Assembly (NCBI RefSeq): GCF_003601975.1
Contig: NZ_QZWZ01000052.1
Location: forward strand, 1-40,353
DNA length: 40,353 nt
Source: Mesorhizobium waimense
Lineage (GTDB): Bacteria > Pseudomonadota > Alphaproteobacteria > Rhizobiales > Rhizobiaceae
Direction: 5' to 3'
Below the pieces are notes generated by a model. It had not been told where the DNA came from, did no database searches, and saw only the letters and a list, made by a program, of their open reading frames with translations. The number at the start of each line of letters is the position of its first letter. Within the stretch, counting starts at the first letter, position 1. Positions 16,280-24,349 of this stretch are shown here, piece after piece. The position numbers and the translations under genes were made by a program.

Positions 16280-16909
16280 TCAGTTGGCGGCTTTCGCCTT
16301 GTCCTGCTCTTCCTTGAGCTTCTTGGCGAAGTCCTGGTTGTTCTTGGTCACGAAGTCCTGCAGCTTTTTCTGCCGGTCTTCGATGTCAGACTGCTGCAGC
16401 GCCGGGCCGTCATAGGCGCCGCTGAAGCCGGTCAGCGCAACCTTGATCGGGTTGGGCTGGTTCTGGAAATTGACCGAGGTGAGCGTTATCGCCTGGCCCT
16501 TCTTGAAGGACGAGACGAGCTGGTCGGTGAGCGGCACTTCGGCCACGCAGCGGTCGGGGAAGCAGATCACATAGTCGAGCTTCTGCGCCTTGCCGGTGTC
16601 GATCTGCAGGCCGATGCCGGGAGGCACCAGACGGCCGGTCGGAACCGTCACCTGGAACACCTTGCGATTCACCTTGCCTTTGAGCTCGATCAGGCTGACG
16701 CCGGTAACCAGCTGGCCGTTGCCGGCGGTAACAATGTTCTGGACGTTGCAGATATCGACATCTTCCTGCTTGGTGCAGGCCTTGAACCAGCCTTGCGGAA
16801 TCTGCTGTTGCTGCTGTGCCGAAGCAGCGGGAAGCTCAGCGCCCAGAAAGCCGACCACGCCTGCGGCCATGACCGAAAGGCGGTATGCGTTGCTGTTCAG
16901 GCTCTTCAT
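16280..16909 (-). CDS. invasion associated locus B (IalB) family protein
   Basis: Encodes 209 residues with a signal peptide of about 31 residues (ending ASAQ). The IalB domain covers residues 35-165, with paired cysteines (WFKACTKQEDVDICNVQN; VICFPDRCVAEVP) likely in disulfides. A charged, helix-forming tail (about residues 175-209, rich in K, E, Q) is predicted to form a coiled coil. In Bartonella IalB promotes red-cell entry; in free-living rhizobia homologues are periplasmic proteins of unknown role. A clear GAGGAAG ribosome site precedes the ATG. Confidence 0.88.
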   Translation of the reverse strand: MKSLNSNAYRLSVMAAGVVGFLGAELPAASAQQQQQIPQGWFKACTKQEDVDICNVQNIVTAGNGQLVTGVSLIELKGKVNRKVFQVTVPTGRLVPPGIGLQIDTGKAQKLDYVICFPDRCVAEVPLTDQLVSSFKKGQAITLTSVNFQNQPNPIKVALTGFSGAYDGPALQQSDIEDRQKKLQDFVTKNNQDFAKKLKEEQDKAKAAN

Positions 16910-17125
16910 ATGGTGTACTTCCTCTCAATGATCCCGGAACCGGCCGCTTCGTGCCGCGTGGTCCAGCTACCTGTTGCCGAAATGAGGCAACAGCATGACT
17001 TCGGTGCGCGTGTTACACTGCCGGCGATGCCGAATCCAGCCCGTTCTCCGCGATTCTTGGTGCGAAGATGCCGCGCTCAGGTCCTTCGCCAAGGGTCGTC
17101 ACCGCAGGCCGAACTCTTCTCCCGC

Positions 17126-17156
17126 AGAGCGATTCAATCCCTGCTTGAAATGCTCT
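17126..17156. repeat. intergenic imperfect palindrome
   Basis: AGAGCGATTCAA (17126-17137) pairs with TTGAAATGCTCT (17145-17156), ten of twelve positions complementary, around seven bases. It sits 43 bases before the start of the peptide-binding protein gene. The shape and the GCTCTAG ending recall dispersed rhizobial repeats such as the one at 15769-15867. Confidence 0.4.
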
Positions 17157-17199
17157 AGGGTGCACAGCGAATCACAAAGCCGCCTGCAAGGAGTCGGTC

Positions 17200-19020
17200 A
17201 TGGGCCGCGTTCTCGTTTGGCTGATCGCCGCGATCTCGTTTCTGACCGTTTCCCTCCGGCCGGCCGCGTCGGAACCGAGGCATGCCATCGCAATGCAGGG
17301 CGAGCCGGCGCTGCCGGCCGACTATCAGCATTTCAACTACGTCAATCCCGATGCGCCGAAGGGCGGCAGCATCACCTATTGCGTCGTCGGCAGCTTCGAC
17401 AATCTCAACCCGTTCATCCTGAAAAGCCTGCGCACCACGGCGCGCGGCATGATGGACACGATCTTCGGCAATCTGGTCTTCGAGCCGTTGATGCAGCGCA
17501 ATTTTGATGAGGCCTTCAGCCTCTACGGCCTGCTCGCCGACAGTGCCGACATGGATCCGGAGCGCAAGTCTATCGAATTCCATCTCAACCCGTATGCAAA
17601 ATGGTCGGACGGCCAGCCGGTGACGCCGGAGGATGTGCTGTTTACCTACGACGTCTTCACCGACAAGGGGCGCCCGCCCTACAGCGATCGCATGGCCAAG
17701 ATCGCCAAGCTCGAAAAGACCGGCGACCACAGCGTGCGTTTCACCTTCAACGACAAGGCCGATCGCGAGTTTCCGCTGATCATCGCGCTGACGCCGATCA
17801 TCCCGAAGCACGCCTTCGACAAGGAAACGTTCGACAGGACCACGCTGAAGCCGGTGATCGGCAGCGGACCGTACACCGTCGACAAGGTTCAGCCCGGCCA
17901 GCGCATCGTGTTCAAGCGCAACCCCGACTATTGGGGCAAGGATGTCCCCGCCAAGCGCGGCTTCGACAATTACGACCAGATCACCATCGAATATTTCTTG
18001 AACGCCAACGCCAAGACCGAGGCCTTCAAGAAAGGCATCTGCGCCATCGACGACGAGACCGATCCGGTCAAGCGCGAGCGCGACATGGACTTTCCGGCCT
18101 TTCGCAAGGGCGACGTGGTGGCCGAAACCTTCGACACCGGCATCCCGCCTGTGGTGACCGGCTTCCTGTTCAACACCAGGCTGCAGAAATTTTCCAATCC
18201 GGTCGTGCGGCGCGCGCTGGGCATGCTCTACGACTTCGAATGGGCCAACAAGAATCTGTTCGGCGGCAAATACAACCGCACCACGAGCTACTGGCAGAAT
18301 TCCGAGCTTTCCGCGCTCGGCCATCCCGCCGACGACAGGGAGAAGGCGCTGCTGGCGCCCTACCCCGGCCGCGTGCCGGCCGACGTCATGGACGGCAGCT
18401 GGCGGCCGCCGGTCACCGACGGGTCGGGCCAGGACCGCAAGGAGTTAAAGGCGGCGTTCGACCTGCTGAAGGGCGCGGGCTACAGCGTCAAGGACGGGAC
18501 TATGCTCGACCCCGAGGGAAAACCCTTCGGTTTCGAGATCATGACTTCATCGCAAGATGAAGAACGCCTCGCCGCGATCTACCAGCGCACGCTGGAGAAG
18601 ATCGGCATCAACGTCACCATCCGCAGCCTTGACGGCGACCAGATCCAGTCGCGCAAGCAGCGCTTCGATTTCGAGGTGCTGATCGGCTCGAGCGGCTTCA
18701 ACAACTCGCTGTCGCCGGGCATCGAGCAGATCGGGCGCTGGGGCTCTTCCGCCGCCAAGGCTGAAGGCTCGTTCAACCTCGCCGGCGTCTCCGACCCGGC
18801 CGTGGACGCTGCGATCGATGCGATGCTGAGGGCGCGTTCGAAGGAAGACTATGTCGCGGCGGTGCGCGTTCTCGACCGGTTGCTGATCTCGGGCAACTAC
18901 CTGGTGCCGATGCAGCACAACGACCAGCAGTGGATTGCCTACTGGAATTATCTGGAACATCCGCAAAAGACGCCCATATTCGGTTATCAACTGCCGACCT
19001 GGTGGCGCAAGGCGAACTGA
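17200..19020 (+). CDS. ABC transporter substrate-binding protein, family 5 (peptide, YejA-like)
   Basis: Encodes 606 residues with a Sec signal peptide (RVLVWLIAAISFLTVSLRPA, then AS). The periplasmic SBP_bac_5 domain is recognisable by FNYVNPDAPKGGSITYCVVG, YAKWSDGQPVTPEDVLFTYD and the C-terminal NDQQWIAYWNYLEHP. Length and C-terminus resemble YejA, which binds oligopeptides such as microcin C. The permease and ATPase genes that should go with it are not in the window. GGAG lies nine bases before the ATG. A DsbA-like gene follows after 23 bases. Confidence 0.9.
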   Translation: MGRVLVWLIAAISFLTVSLRPAASEPRHAIAMQGEPALPADYQHFNYVNPDAPKGGSITYCVVGSFDNLNPFILKSLRTTARGMMDTIFGNLVFEPLMQRNFDEAFSLYGLLADSADMDPERKSIEFHLNPYAKWSDGQPVTPEDVLFTYDVFTDKGRPPYSDRMAKIAKLEKTGDHSVRFTFNDKADREFPLIIALTPIIPKHAFDKETFDRTTLKPVIGSGPYTVDKVQPGQRIVFKRNPDYWGKDVPAKRGFDNYDQITIEYFLNANAKTEAFKKGICAIDDETDPVKRERDMDFPAFRKGDVVAETFDTGIPPVVTGFLFNTRLQKFSNPVVRRALGMLYDFEWANKNLFGGKYNRTTSYWQNSELSALGHPADDREKALLAPYPGRVPADVMDGSWRPPVTDGSGQDRKELKAAFDLLKGAGYSVKDGTMLDPEGKPFGFEIMTSSQDEERLAAIYQRTLEKIGINVTIRSLDGDQIQSRKQRFDFEVLIGSSGFNNSLSPGIEQIGRWGSSAAKAEGSFNLAGVSDPAVDAAIDAMLRARSKEDYVAAVRVLDRLLISGNYLVPMQHNDQQWIAYWNYLEHPQKTPIFGYQLPTWWRKAN

Positions 19021-19043
19021 ATCCTTCCGGACAGGAGATGAGG

Positions 19044-19724
19044 ATGAGCGACGGGAACTCGATCACGGTCGATGTTGTGTCCGATGTCGTCTGCCCGTGG
19101 TGCTTCATCGGCCAGAAGCGGCTCGACAAGGCGATCACTGCTGCCGGCGACATCGACGTCAATGTGCGTTGGCGGCCGTTCCAGCTCGACCCGACCATCC
19201 CGCCCGAAGGCAAGGATCGCCGCGCCTACATGATGGCCAAGTTCGGCAGCGAAGAGCGCATCCGTGAGATCCATGCCCGCATTGAGCCGCTCGGCGAGGC
19301 CGAAGGGATCCAATTCGCCTTCGAAGCCATCAAGGTGGCGCCCAACACGCTCGACGCCCACCGCGTCATCCGCTGGGCAGGTGCCGCCGGCGATGCCGTG
19401 CAGAACCGGCTGGTGCGCCGCCTGTTCCAGTTGAATTTCGAGGAAGGCGCCAATCTCGGTGACCGTGGCGTGCTGGTCGAAGCCGCACACGAAGCCGGCA
19501 TGGACGCCTCCGTGGTCGAAACGCTGCTGCCGACCGACGCCGATGTCGAGGCGGTGCGCACCGAAATCACCACTGCTTCGCGCATGGGCATCACCGGCGT
19601 GCCGTGCTTCCTGCTCGAAGGCAAATATGCGGTGATGGGTGCGCAGGACGCCGACACGCTTGCCGACGCCATCCGCCAGGTCGCGGCGGCCAAGGCGCGA
19701 GGCGAACTGGAAACGGCAGGCTAG
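19044..19724 (+). CDS. DsbA family oxidoreductase (FrnE-like)
   Basis: Encodes 226 residues with no signal peptide, so cytoplasmic, unlike DsbA itself. The thioredoxin-fold active site CPWC is at residues 17-20 (VVSDVVCPWCFIG), and the cis-proline loop MGITGVPCFLLEGKYAVMGAQ is near residue 180, here with an extra cysteine beside the proline. This is the FrnE/polyketide-type subgroup of DsbA proteins. The ATG at 19044 is chosen because GGAG lies seven bases upstream; the ATG at 19038 has no space for it. It probably shares a transcript with the peptide-binding protein. Confidence 0.9.
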   Translation: MSDGNSITVDVVSDVVCPWCFIGQKRLDKAITAAGDIDVNVRWRPFQLDPTIPPEGKDRRAYMMAKFGSEERIREIHARIEPLGEAEGIQFAFEAIKVAPNTLDAHRVIRWAGAAGDAVQNRLVRRLFQLNFEEGANLGDRGVLVEAAHEAGMDASVVETLLPTDADVEAVRTEITTASRMGITGVPCFLLEGKYAVMGAQDADTLADAIRQVAAAKARGELETAG

Positions 19725-19725
19725 C

Positions 19726-20160
19726 CTACTTCACCGTCACCTTGGCCTTGCTTACGAAGAAGCCATGGCCGTTGCTGTTGCTGCAGGTAAGCCCCTTGGT
19801 CGATGACTGGCAGGAGAACGGCCCCTTCTTCCAGCTGTTCCCGTAGGCAAGCTTGGCTACGTCGCTGCAGCAGCCCTGCTCGCCGGGGTTCTTGATCAGC
19901 GTCGCCGGTCCCTTCGGCCCAAGAATGACGGTGACGTAGCTCGGCTCGACGCGCGAGCAACTCAGCTCCGGCCCGCCATCCTGCGGCTGGTAGGTGCTGG
20001 TGCCGCCCTTTGGCGTGTAGATGCAGCCGATATTGCCCGAAGGTGCGTTGAACTCGATCTGGCCTTCGGCGCTCGCCGGAATGGTCTGGCTGCCGGCATG
20101 CGCCAGAGGCAGCCAGGCGAAGGCCGCAAGCATCGCGACTGAAAATGTTCGTGCAGACAT
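19726..20160 (-). CDS. small secreted protein, DUF6636-like
   Basis: Encodes 144 residues. After a signal peptide (MSARTFSVAMLAAFAWLPLA, then HAG) the mature part starts IEFNAPSGNIGCIYTPKGG, resembling the FxSPSGNIGC motif of a small exported family (DUF6636 by memory). Six cysteines, in CIY, LSCSR, GCCSD, FSCQ and LTCSN, could form disulfides. GGGGGTC precedes the ATG at 20160; an extension to 20220 has no support. The stop codon falls two bases from the stop of the convergent DsbA-like gene, leaving no room for a terminator between them. Confidence 0.75.
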   Translation of the reverse strand: MSARTFSVAMLAAFAWLPLAHAGSQTIPASAEGQIEFNAPSGNIGCIYTPKGGTSTYQPQDGGPELSCSRVEPSYVTVILGPKGPATLIKNPGEQGCCSDVAKLAYGNSWKKGPFSCQSSTKGLTCSNSNGHGFFVSKAKVTVK

Positions 20161-20665
20161 GGGAAGACCCCCAAAGCCAAATGTGCGGATCAGGTTCGAT
20201 CCGGACGGCTGCGTTGTCAAACGCGGTTTGGCGTGCCCCTGCGAAACTGGGTCTGGCGAGTCGCCCGAGAGGCTCCCGGGACTCTTCGGCCGAGGCGAAT
20301 CGATGCATCTGCCGCTGGCCGCGAGCGATCACGACGGCACGCCCGGTGTGGTCGGGGACAGCCGATTTGGACGCCTGTTGGTCAGCCCTTCGTCGGAAAA
20401 TTGGCCGGCTGGCAAGGCGAAAGGGTTCACAAAAACGTGTGAAAAGCTTCCCTAAGGGAAGGTAAAGAACGCCGCCGCCAAAGCCGCTCAACCTATTGGA
20501 ATAAATACCAATAATCCGTTTTTCGTGTGCCGATTCCGCTGCCCAACCTGTTGCTTCATGGCAACGTTGCGTGCGCGTGTTCACAGTCGCCCGGAGAAAA
20601 TTAATAGAAAATGATCAATTGGTGTTACTATCCGTAACAAAACTAAAAAAGGTTTGGGCGGGATC
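20161..20665. other. gene-free region before the exporter gene
   Basis: No supported gene. It holds the divergent promoters of the 20160 (minus) and 20666 (plus) genes. Visible structures are a small hairpin with CTTCCC/GGGAAG arms (about 20446-20461), an AT-rich inverted repeat TATTGG-N8-CCAATA (20494-20513), and the operator-like palindrome at 20624-20640. Confidence 0.6.
20624..20640. promoter_or_regulatory. perfect palindrome TGTTAC-N5-GTAACA upstream of the exporter
   Basis: TGTTAC (20624-20629) and GTAACA (20635-20640) form a perfect inverted repeat 25 bases before the likely start codon, a position fit for a repressor over the promoter or early leader. The regulator cannot be named from sequence. 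Confidence 0.45.
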
Positions 20666-22654
20666 GTGATTCGGGTCGGCAGACCGCAACGTACAGTACC
20701 GGCAGAACTAGCTAGCGAGACCGCAAGGCCGTCGCCCCTGACGCCGGTGTCGTCGATGCGCAGCTTCTGGGGGCTGATGCGGGCCTACTGGTTCTCCGAC
20801 CGCTGGAAGGAAGCCTGGACACTCACCCTCGTCATCGCATTGCTCACGGCGCTGTCCAGCAAATCGGGCGTGTGGTTCGCCGAAGCATCGGGTGAACTGG
20901 TCAATTCGATCGCTTTTTTCCACGATGCCGCAAATACCACGCCACTGAAGTCGCTGCTGACCAACGCCGGCATCCTGGTCTTGTTGGTCATCCTCAAGGA
21001 TGCTGGCTTTACCGGCATCCGTAGCCTCGTCTCGGCGACGCTGCATCGTAAATGGCGCGGATGGCTGGACAGCCGCTTCAACGAAGCGCTGCTCGACACC
21101 AATCACACGCATTTCCACGCCCAGCATGGTTCGTCCGGCAACGCGGCTCCCGACAACATCGACCAGCGCATCCAGGAATCGATCAAGGACATGACCGGCG
21201 GCGCCATCGGCCTCGCCATGGGCGTCCTGGCTGTTGCCACATCACTCTACTTCGTCGGCCAGAAGCTGCTGGAGACCTCGGTGGAAGTGAGAGGACTGGA
21301 ATTCCTCGGCAGCTACGGCAGCGCGGTTCTGGCTTTCCTGGCCGTCGCCACCTATGTGCCGCTGAACACCTGGATCGCGGTCAAACTGGGCAGACTGCTG
21401 GAACGTCTCAACGTCAGGATGCAGCAGTCCGAAGGCAGCTATCGCGGCGAACTGACGACCTTCCTGCGCCGCAGTTTCCATGTCGCCGCCTCGCAAGGCG
21501 AGAATGTGCAAAAGACGATGCACAGCCGGCTCTACGTCGATATCGACCGCACCTGGGCGCGACTTAACATCGTCAACACCAGCTACAATTCGTTCGAGCT
21601 GATCTACAATTTCATTGGTGCCCGCATTGTCGCCTATGGGCCGGGCCTTGTTCCGTTCATCCACAACGGCTTCGATCTCAAGGGCTACATTACCGGCTCC
21701 GAAATGGTCAATTCGCTGATCAGCCAATGTTCGTGGTTCATCCATGTCATGCCTAATATCGCGACATTGCGGGCCAACAGCCAGCGCGTGACCGAACTGG
21801 CGAACGCCATCGATAACGTCCAGCAGCCGCAGGAGTTCTACAGCCAGACCGGCCGTTCCGACTTCCGCTACGACCGCCAGAACCCGGTTTTCGGCCTGAC
21901 CATCCAGAAGCTCGAACTGGCGCATCAGGGTGAGGACGCAACGCCGTTCCTGAGCGCGGCGAACCTGCGTTTCCGGCGTGGCGAATGGACCTTTCTCAAA
22001 GGCGAATCGGGGTGCGGCAAGACCTCGCTGATCAAGGCGATCAACGGCCTGTGGCCCTATGGCCGCGGCACCATCGTCTTCCCGGAAGGTATCAGGACTT
22101 TCTATGCCGCCCAGGAGGTCAAGTTGCAGCAGGTCACGCTGAAGCAGCTGGTCTGCCTGCCCGGTTCCGAGCAAGATCATGGCGATGCGCAGGTCGCATC
22201 GGCCTTGCACAAGGCCGGCCTTGGCGACTTCATCGAGCACATGGCCGATGAAAGCCGCGAGGGGAAAAACTGGGACCAGGTTCTTTCAGGTGGCCAGAAG
22301 CAGAAGCTGGTGGTCGCCCGCATCATCCTGCAGCAGCCTGGGCTGCTGTTTCTCGACGAGGCAACCGGCGCGCTCGATCCCGAAGGCAAGATCGCCTTCC
22401 ACCAGGCGATCAAGGACAATTGCCCCGATGTCACGGTGATCAGCGTCATGCACGAGGCCACGCCGCCTCGCTCGCTGTCCGGCGCCGAGTTCTACCACAG
22501 CGTGGTCGCGATCTCGGATGGCGTCGCCACCAAGAAGCCGCTGGCTCCAAGCCTGCCGCTCGAGCTCACGACCATCCTCGCACAGCCAAGGCCGGTCCCA
22601 AGGCCGGTAGAGGACAAATGGCTGCGCTTCCCGCGCCGGCTGAAGCAGAAATAG
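20666..22654 (+). CDS. ABC transporter, fused permease and ATPase (SbmA/BacA-like, YddA type)
   Basis: Encodes about 662 residues: an ABC_membrane_2 (SbmA/BacA-like) domain with about six helices over residues 30-375, then an ABC ATPase domain over residues 405-620. Walker A is GESGCGKTS (about 446-454), the signature LSGGQKQK (about 540) and Walker B LLFLDEATGALD (about 560); all are intact. Relatives transport vitamin B12, peptide antibiotics, bleomycin or very-long-chain fatty acids. The start is uncertain: the GTG at 20666 follows GGGCGGGA, the TTG at 20654 is too close to an AAAGG, and the ATG at 20759 would give the first residues next to a helix. It stands alone. Confidence 0.88.
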   Translation: MIRVGRPQRTVPAELASETARPSPLTPVSSMRSFWGLMRAYWFSDRWKEAWTLTLVIALLTALSSKSGVWFAEASGELVNSIAFFHDAANTTPLKSLLTNAGILVLLVILKDAGFTGIRSLVSATLHRKWRGWLDSRFNEALLDTNHTHFHAQHGSSGNAAPDNIDQRIQESIKDMTGGAIGLAMGVLAVATSLYFVGQKLLETSVEVRGLEFLGSYGSAVLAFLAVATYVPLNTWIAVKLGRLLERLNVRMQQSEGSYRGELTTFLRRSFHVAASQGENVQKTMHSRLYVDIDRTWARLNIVNTSYNSFELIYNFIGARIVAYGPGLVPFIHNGFDLKGYITGSEMVNSLISQCSWFIHVMPNIATLRANSQRVTELANAIDNVQQPQEFYSQTGRSDFRYDRQNPVFGLTIQKLELAHQGEDATPFLSAANLRFRRGEWTFLKGESGCGKTSLIKAINGLWPYGRGTIVFPEGIRTFYAAQEVKLQQVTLKQLVCLPGSEQDHGDAQVASALHKAGLGDFIEHMADESREGKNWDQVLSGGQKQKLVVARIILQQPGLLFLDEATGALDPEGKIAFHQAIKDNCPDVTVISVMHEATPPRSLSGAEFYHSVVAISDGVATKKPLAPSLPLELTTILAQPRPVPRPVEDKWLRFPRRLKQK

Positions 22655-22790
22655 CCCCACCACCACGCCTGCATCAGCCGCGGTAGCTCGACCTCGCGCG
22701 GCGATCACAGTCTCGCGATCTCGCCTCTCCGGTGTCGTTTTTGCCCGTTGCCGCGATTGACTCGGCAGGACGCGCTCCTAAGTTGCGCCG

Positions 22791-22926
22791 GCTCGCAGAA
22801 TTCCAACCGAACCCGCGAGCAGAAAGGTCACCGCGCCATGCCTGGCGACAGTAGTCGAACGCAACCGCCGTCCGCCTAGACGTGACCTGACTGGTTCACG
22901 TCCTGCCGGACGGCAAGGAATGAACC
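22791..22926 (+). promoter_or_regulatory. structured leader of mgtE, with hairpin over the ribosome site
   Basis: Nested complementary segments fill the 135 bases before mgtE. GCTCGC (22791-22796) pairs with GCGAGC (22815-22820); AGGTCAC (22825-22831) pairs with GTGACCT (22882-22888), enclosing CGCCA/TGGCG (22834-22838 with 22843-22847). A last hairpin, GGTTCA (22893-22898) with TGAACC (22921-22926) and inner TGCC/GGCA, encloses the Shine-Dalgarno AAGGAA (22915-22920) and ends one base before the ATG. This suggests translational control; it does not match the M-box (ykoK) sequence I know. Only the pairings are seen; the regulation is inference. Confidence 0.5.
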
Positions 22927-22927
22927 A

Positions 22928-24292
22928 ATGAACGAACTTTTCCCCGTAGCGGGCGACGAGGCCGTCGCCATCGCCCGTATCCTTGCAAACGATCACGTCG
23001 CCGACGTCGTCGAGGCGCTCAACCACGAGCCGCGCGAAACGGCAATCGAGCTTCTCTGCGAAGTGCCCTTCGAGCGGCTGGTCGAGATCTTCGACCAGCC
23101 GGAGCTCGATGGCGCATCCGAGCTTGTCGAGGCGCTGCCACGCGCCAAGGCCGGCAAGCTGCTCACCGCCATGTCGGTCGACCGTGCCGCCGACATCCTG
23201 CGCGAGCTGGAAGAGCCGGCCCGTTCCGAGCTGCTCGTCGAACTCGCGCCGCCGCTGCGCGCCATGCTGCTTGCCATTCTGGGCTATCCCGAAGGCAGCG
23301 CCGCGTCCCTGATGACGACGGAGTTCGTCAGCGTGCCCTCGGACTGGACCGTGGGCCGCACGCTGGACTATATCCGCAAGGTCGAGCGGACGCGCGAGAC
23401 AATCTACGCGATCTACATCGTCGATCCCGAGACGCATGTCCTGGTGCGCTCGACCGGCCTGCGCCGGCTGATCACCGGCGAGCCGGACGCCCTGGTGATG
23501 GATGTCGCGCTGGATCGCGTGCCGGTGACGGTTTCACCGCTCACAGACAGCGAGAAAGTGGCGCAGCTGATCTCCAAATACGACCTGCTTGCCGTTCCGG
23601 TCGTGGACCATGGCAACATCCTCGGCATCGTCACCATCGACGACATCATCGACACGATGGTCGAGGGGACGACCGAGGACGTGCATCGTTTCGGCGGCAT
23701 GGAGGCGCTCGACGAGCCCTATATGAAGATGAGCTTCCTCGCCATGATCCAGAAGCGCGCCGGCTGGCTCTGCGCGCTGTTCGTCAGCGAGATGCTGACC
23801 GCCAACGCGATGCAGAGCTACGAAGGCGAGCTGGAAAAGGCGATCGTGCTCACCCTGTTCATCCCGTTGATCATGAGCTCCGGCGGCAATTCCGGTTCGC
23901 AGGCGACTTCGCTGGTCATCCGCGCGCTGGCGCTGCGCGAGATCGGCCTTGGCGATTGGTGGCGGGTCGCCTTGCGCGAACTGCCGACCGGCCTTGTGCT
24001 GGGATCGATCCTCGGCGTCGTCGGCGTCTGCCGCATCACGCTGTGGCAGTATTTCGGCTTCTACAACTACGGCCCGCACTGGGAGTTGATCGCGGCGACC
24101 GTCGGCGCAGCACTGGTCGGCATCGTCACCTTCGGCTCGCTGTCGGGATCGATGCTGCCATTCGCGCTGAAACGCATCGGCTTCGATCCCGCCAGCGCGT
24201 CGGCGCCGTTCGTCGCCACGCTGGTCGACGTCACCGGACTGGTGATCTACTTCTCGGTGGCGCTGGTCATCCTGCACGGCACGCTGCTGTAG
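22928..24292 (+). CDS. mgtE: magnesium transporter MgtE
   Basis: Encodes 454 residues. The MgtE N domain (about residues 10-115, helical, rich in acidic residues) is followed by two CBS domains (about 120-245) that sense cytoplasmic magnesium, then a connecting helix and five membrane helices (about 275-454) forming the Mg2+ channel. The pore region IPLIMSSGGNSGSQATSLVIRALALREI is well kept, with the GGNxGxQ motif. The length is typical. The structured leader just upstream encloses the ribosome site. The gene stands alone and ends at a perfect hairpin. Confidence 0.95.
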   Translation: MNELFPVAGDEAVAIARILANDHVADVVEALNHEPRETAIELLCEVPFERLVEIFDQPELDGASELVEALPRAKAGKLLTAMSVDRAADILRELEEPARSELLVELAPPLRAMLLAILGYPEGSAASLMTTEFVSVPSDWTVGRTLDYIRKVERTRETIYAIYIVDPETHVLVRSTGLRRLITGEPDALVMDVALDRVPVTVSPLTDSEKVAQLISKYDLLAVPVVDHGNILGIVTIDDIIDTMVEGTTEDVHRFGGMEALDEPYMKMSFLAMIQKRAGWLCALFVSEMLTANAMQSYEGELEKAIVLTLFIPLIMSSGGNSGSQATSLVIRALALREIGLGDWWRVALRELPTGLVLGSILGVVGVCRITLWQYFGFYNYGPHWELIAATVGAALVGIVTFGSLSGSMLPFALKRIGFDPASASAPFVATLVDVTGLVIYFSVALVILHGTLL

Positions 24293-24302
24293 CAGAGCAC
24301 TC

Positions 24303-24331
24303 CCATCGCGGCGATTCTGTTGCCGCGATGG
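24303..24331. terminator. perfect hairpin between mgtE and gor
   Basis: CCATCGCGGC (24303-24312) pairs fully with GCCGCGATGG (24322-24331) around nine bases. It lies between the convergent mgtE and gor genes. No long T run, so termination strength is uncertain. Confidence 0.6.
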
Positions 24332-24349
24332 CTCTCTGTTGGCCAGGCT

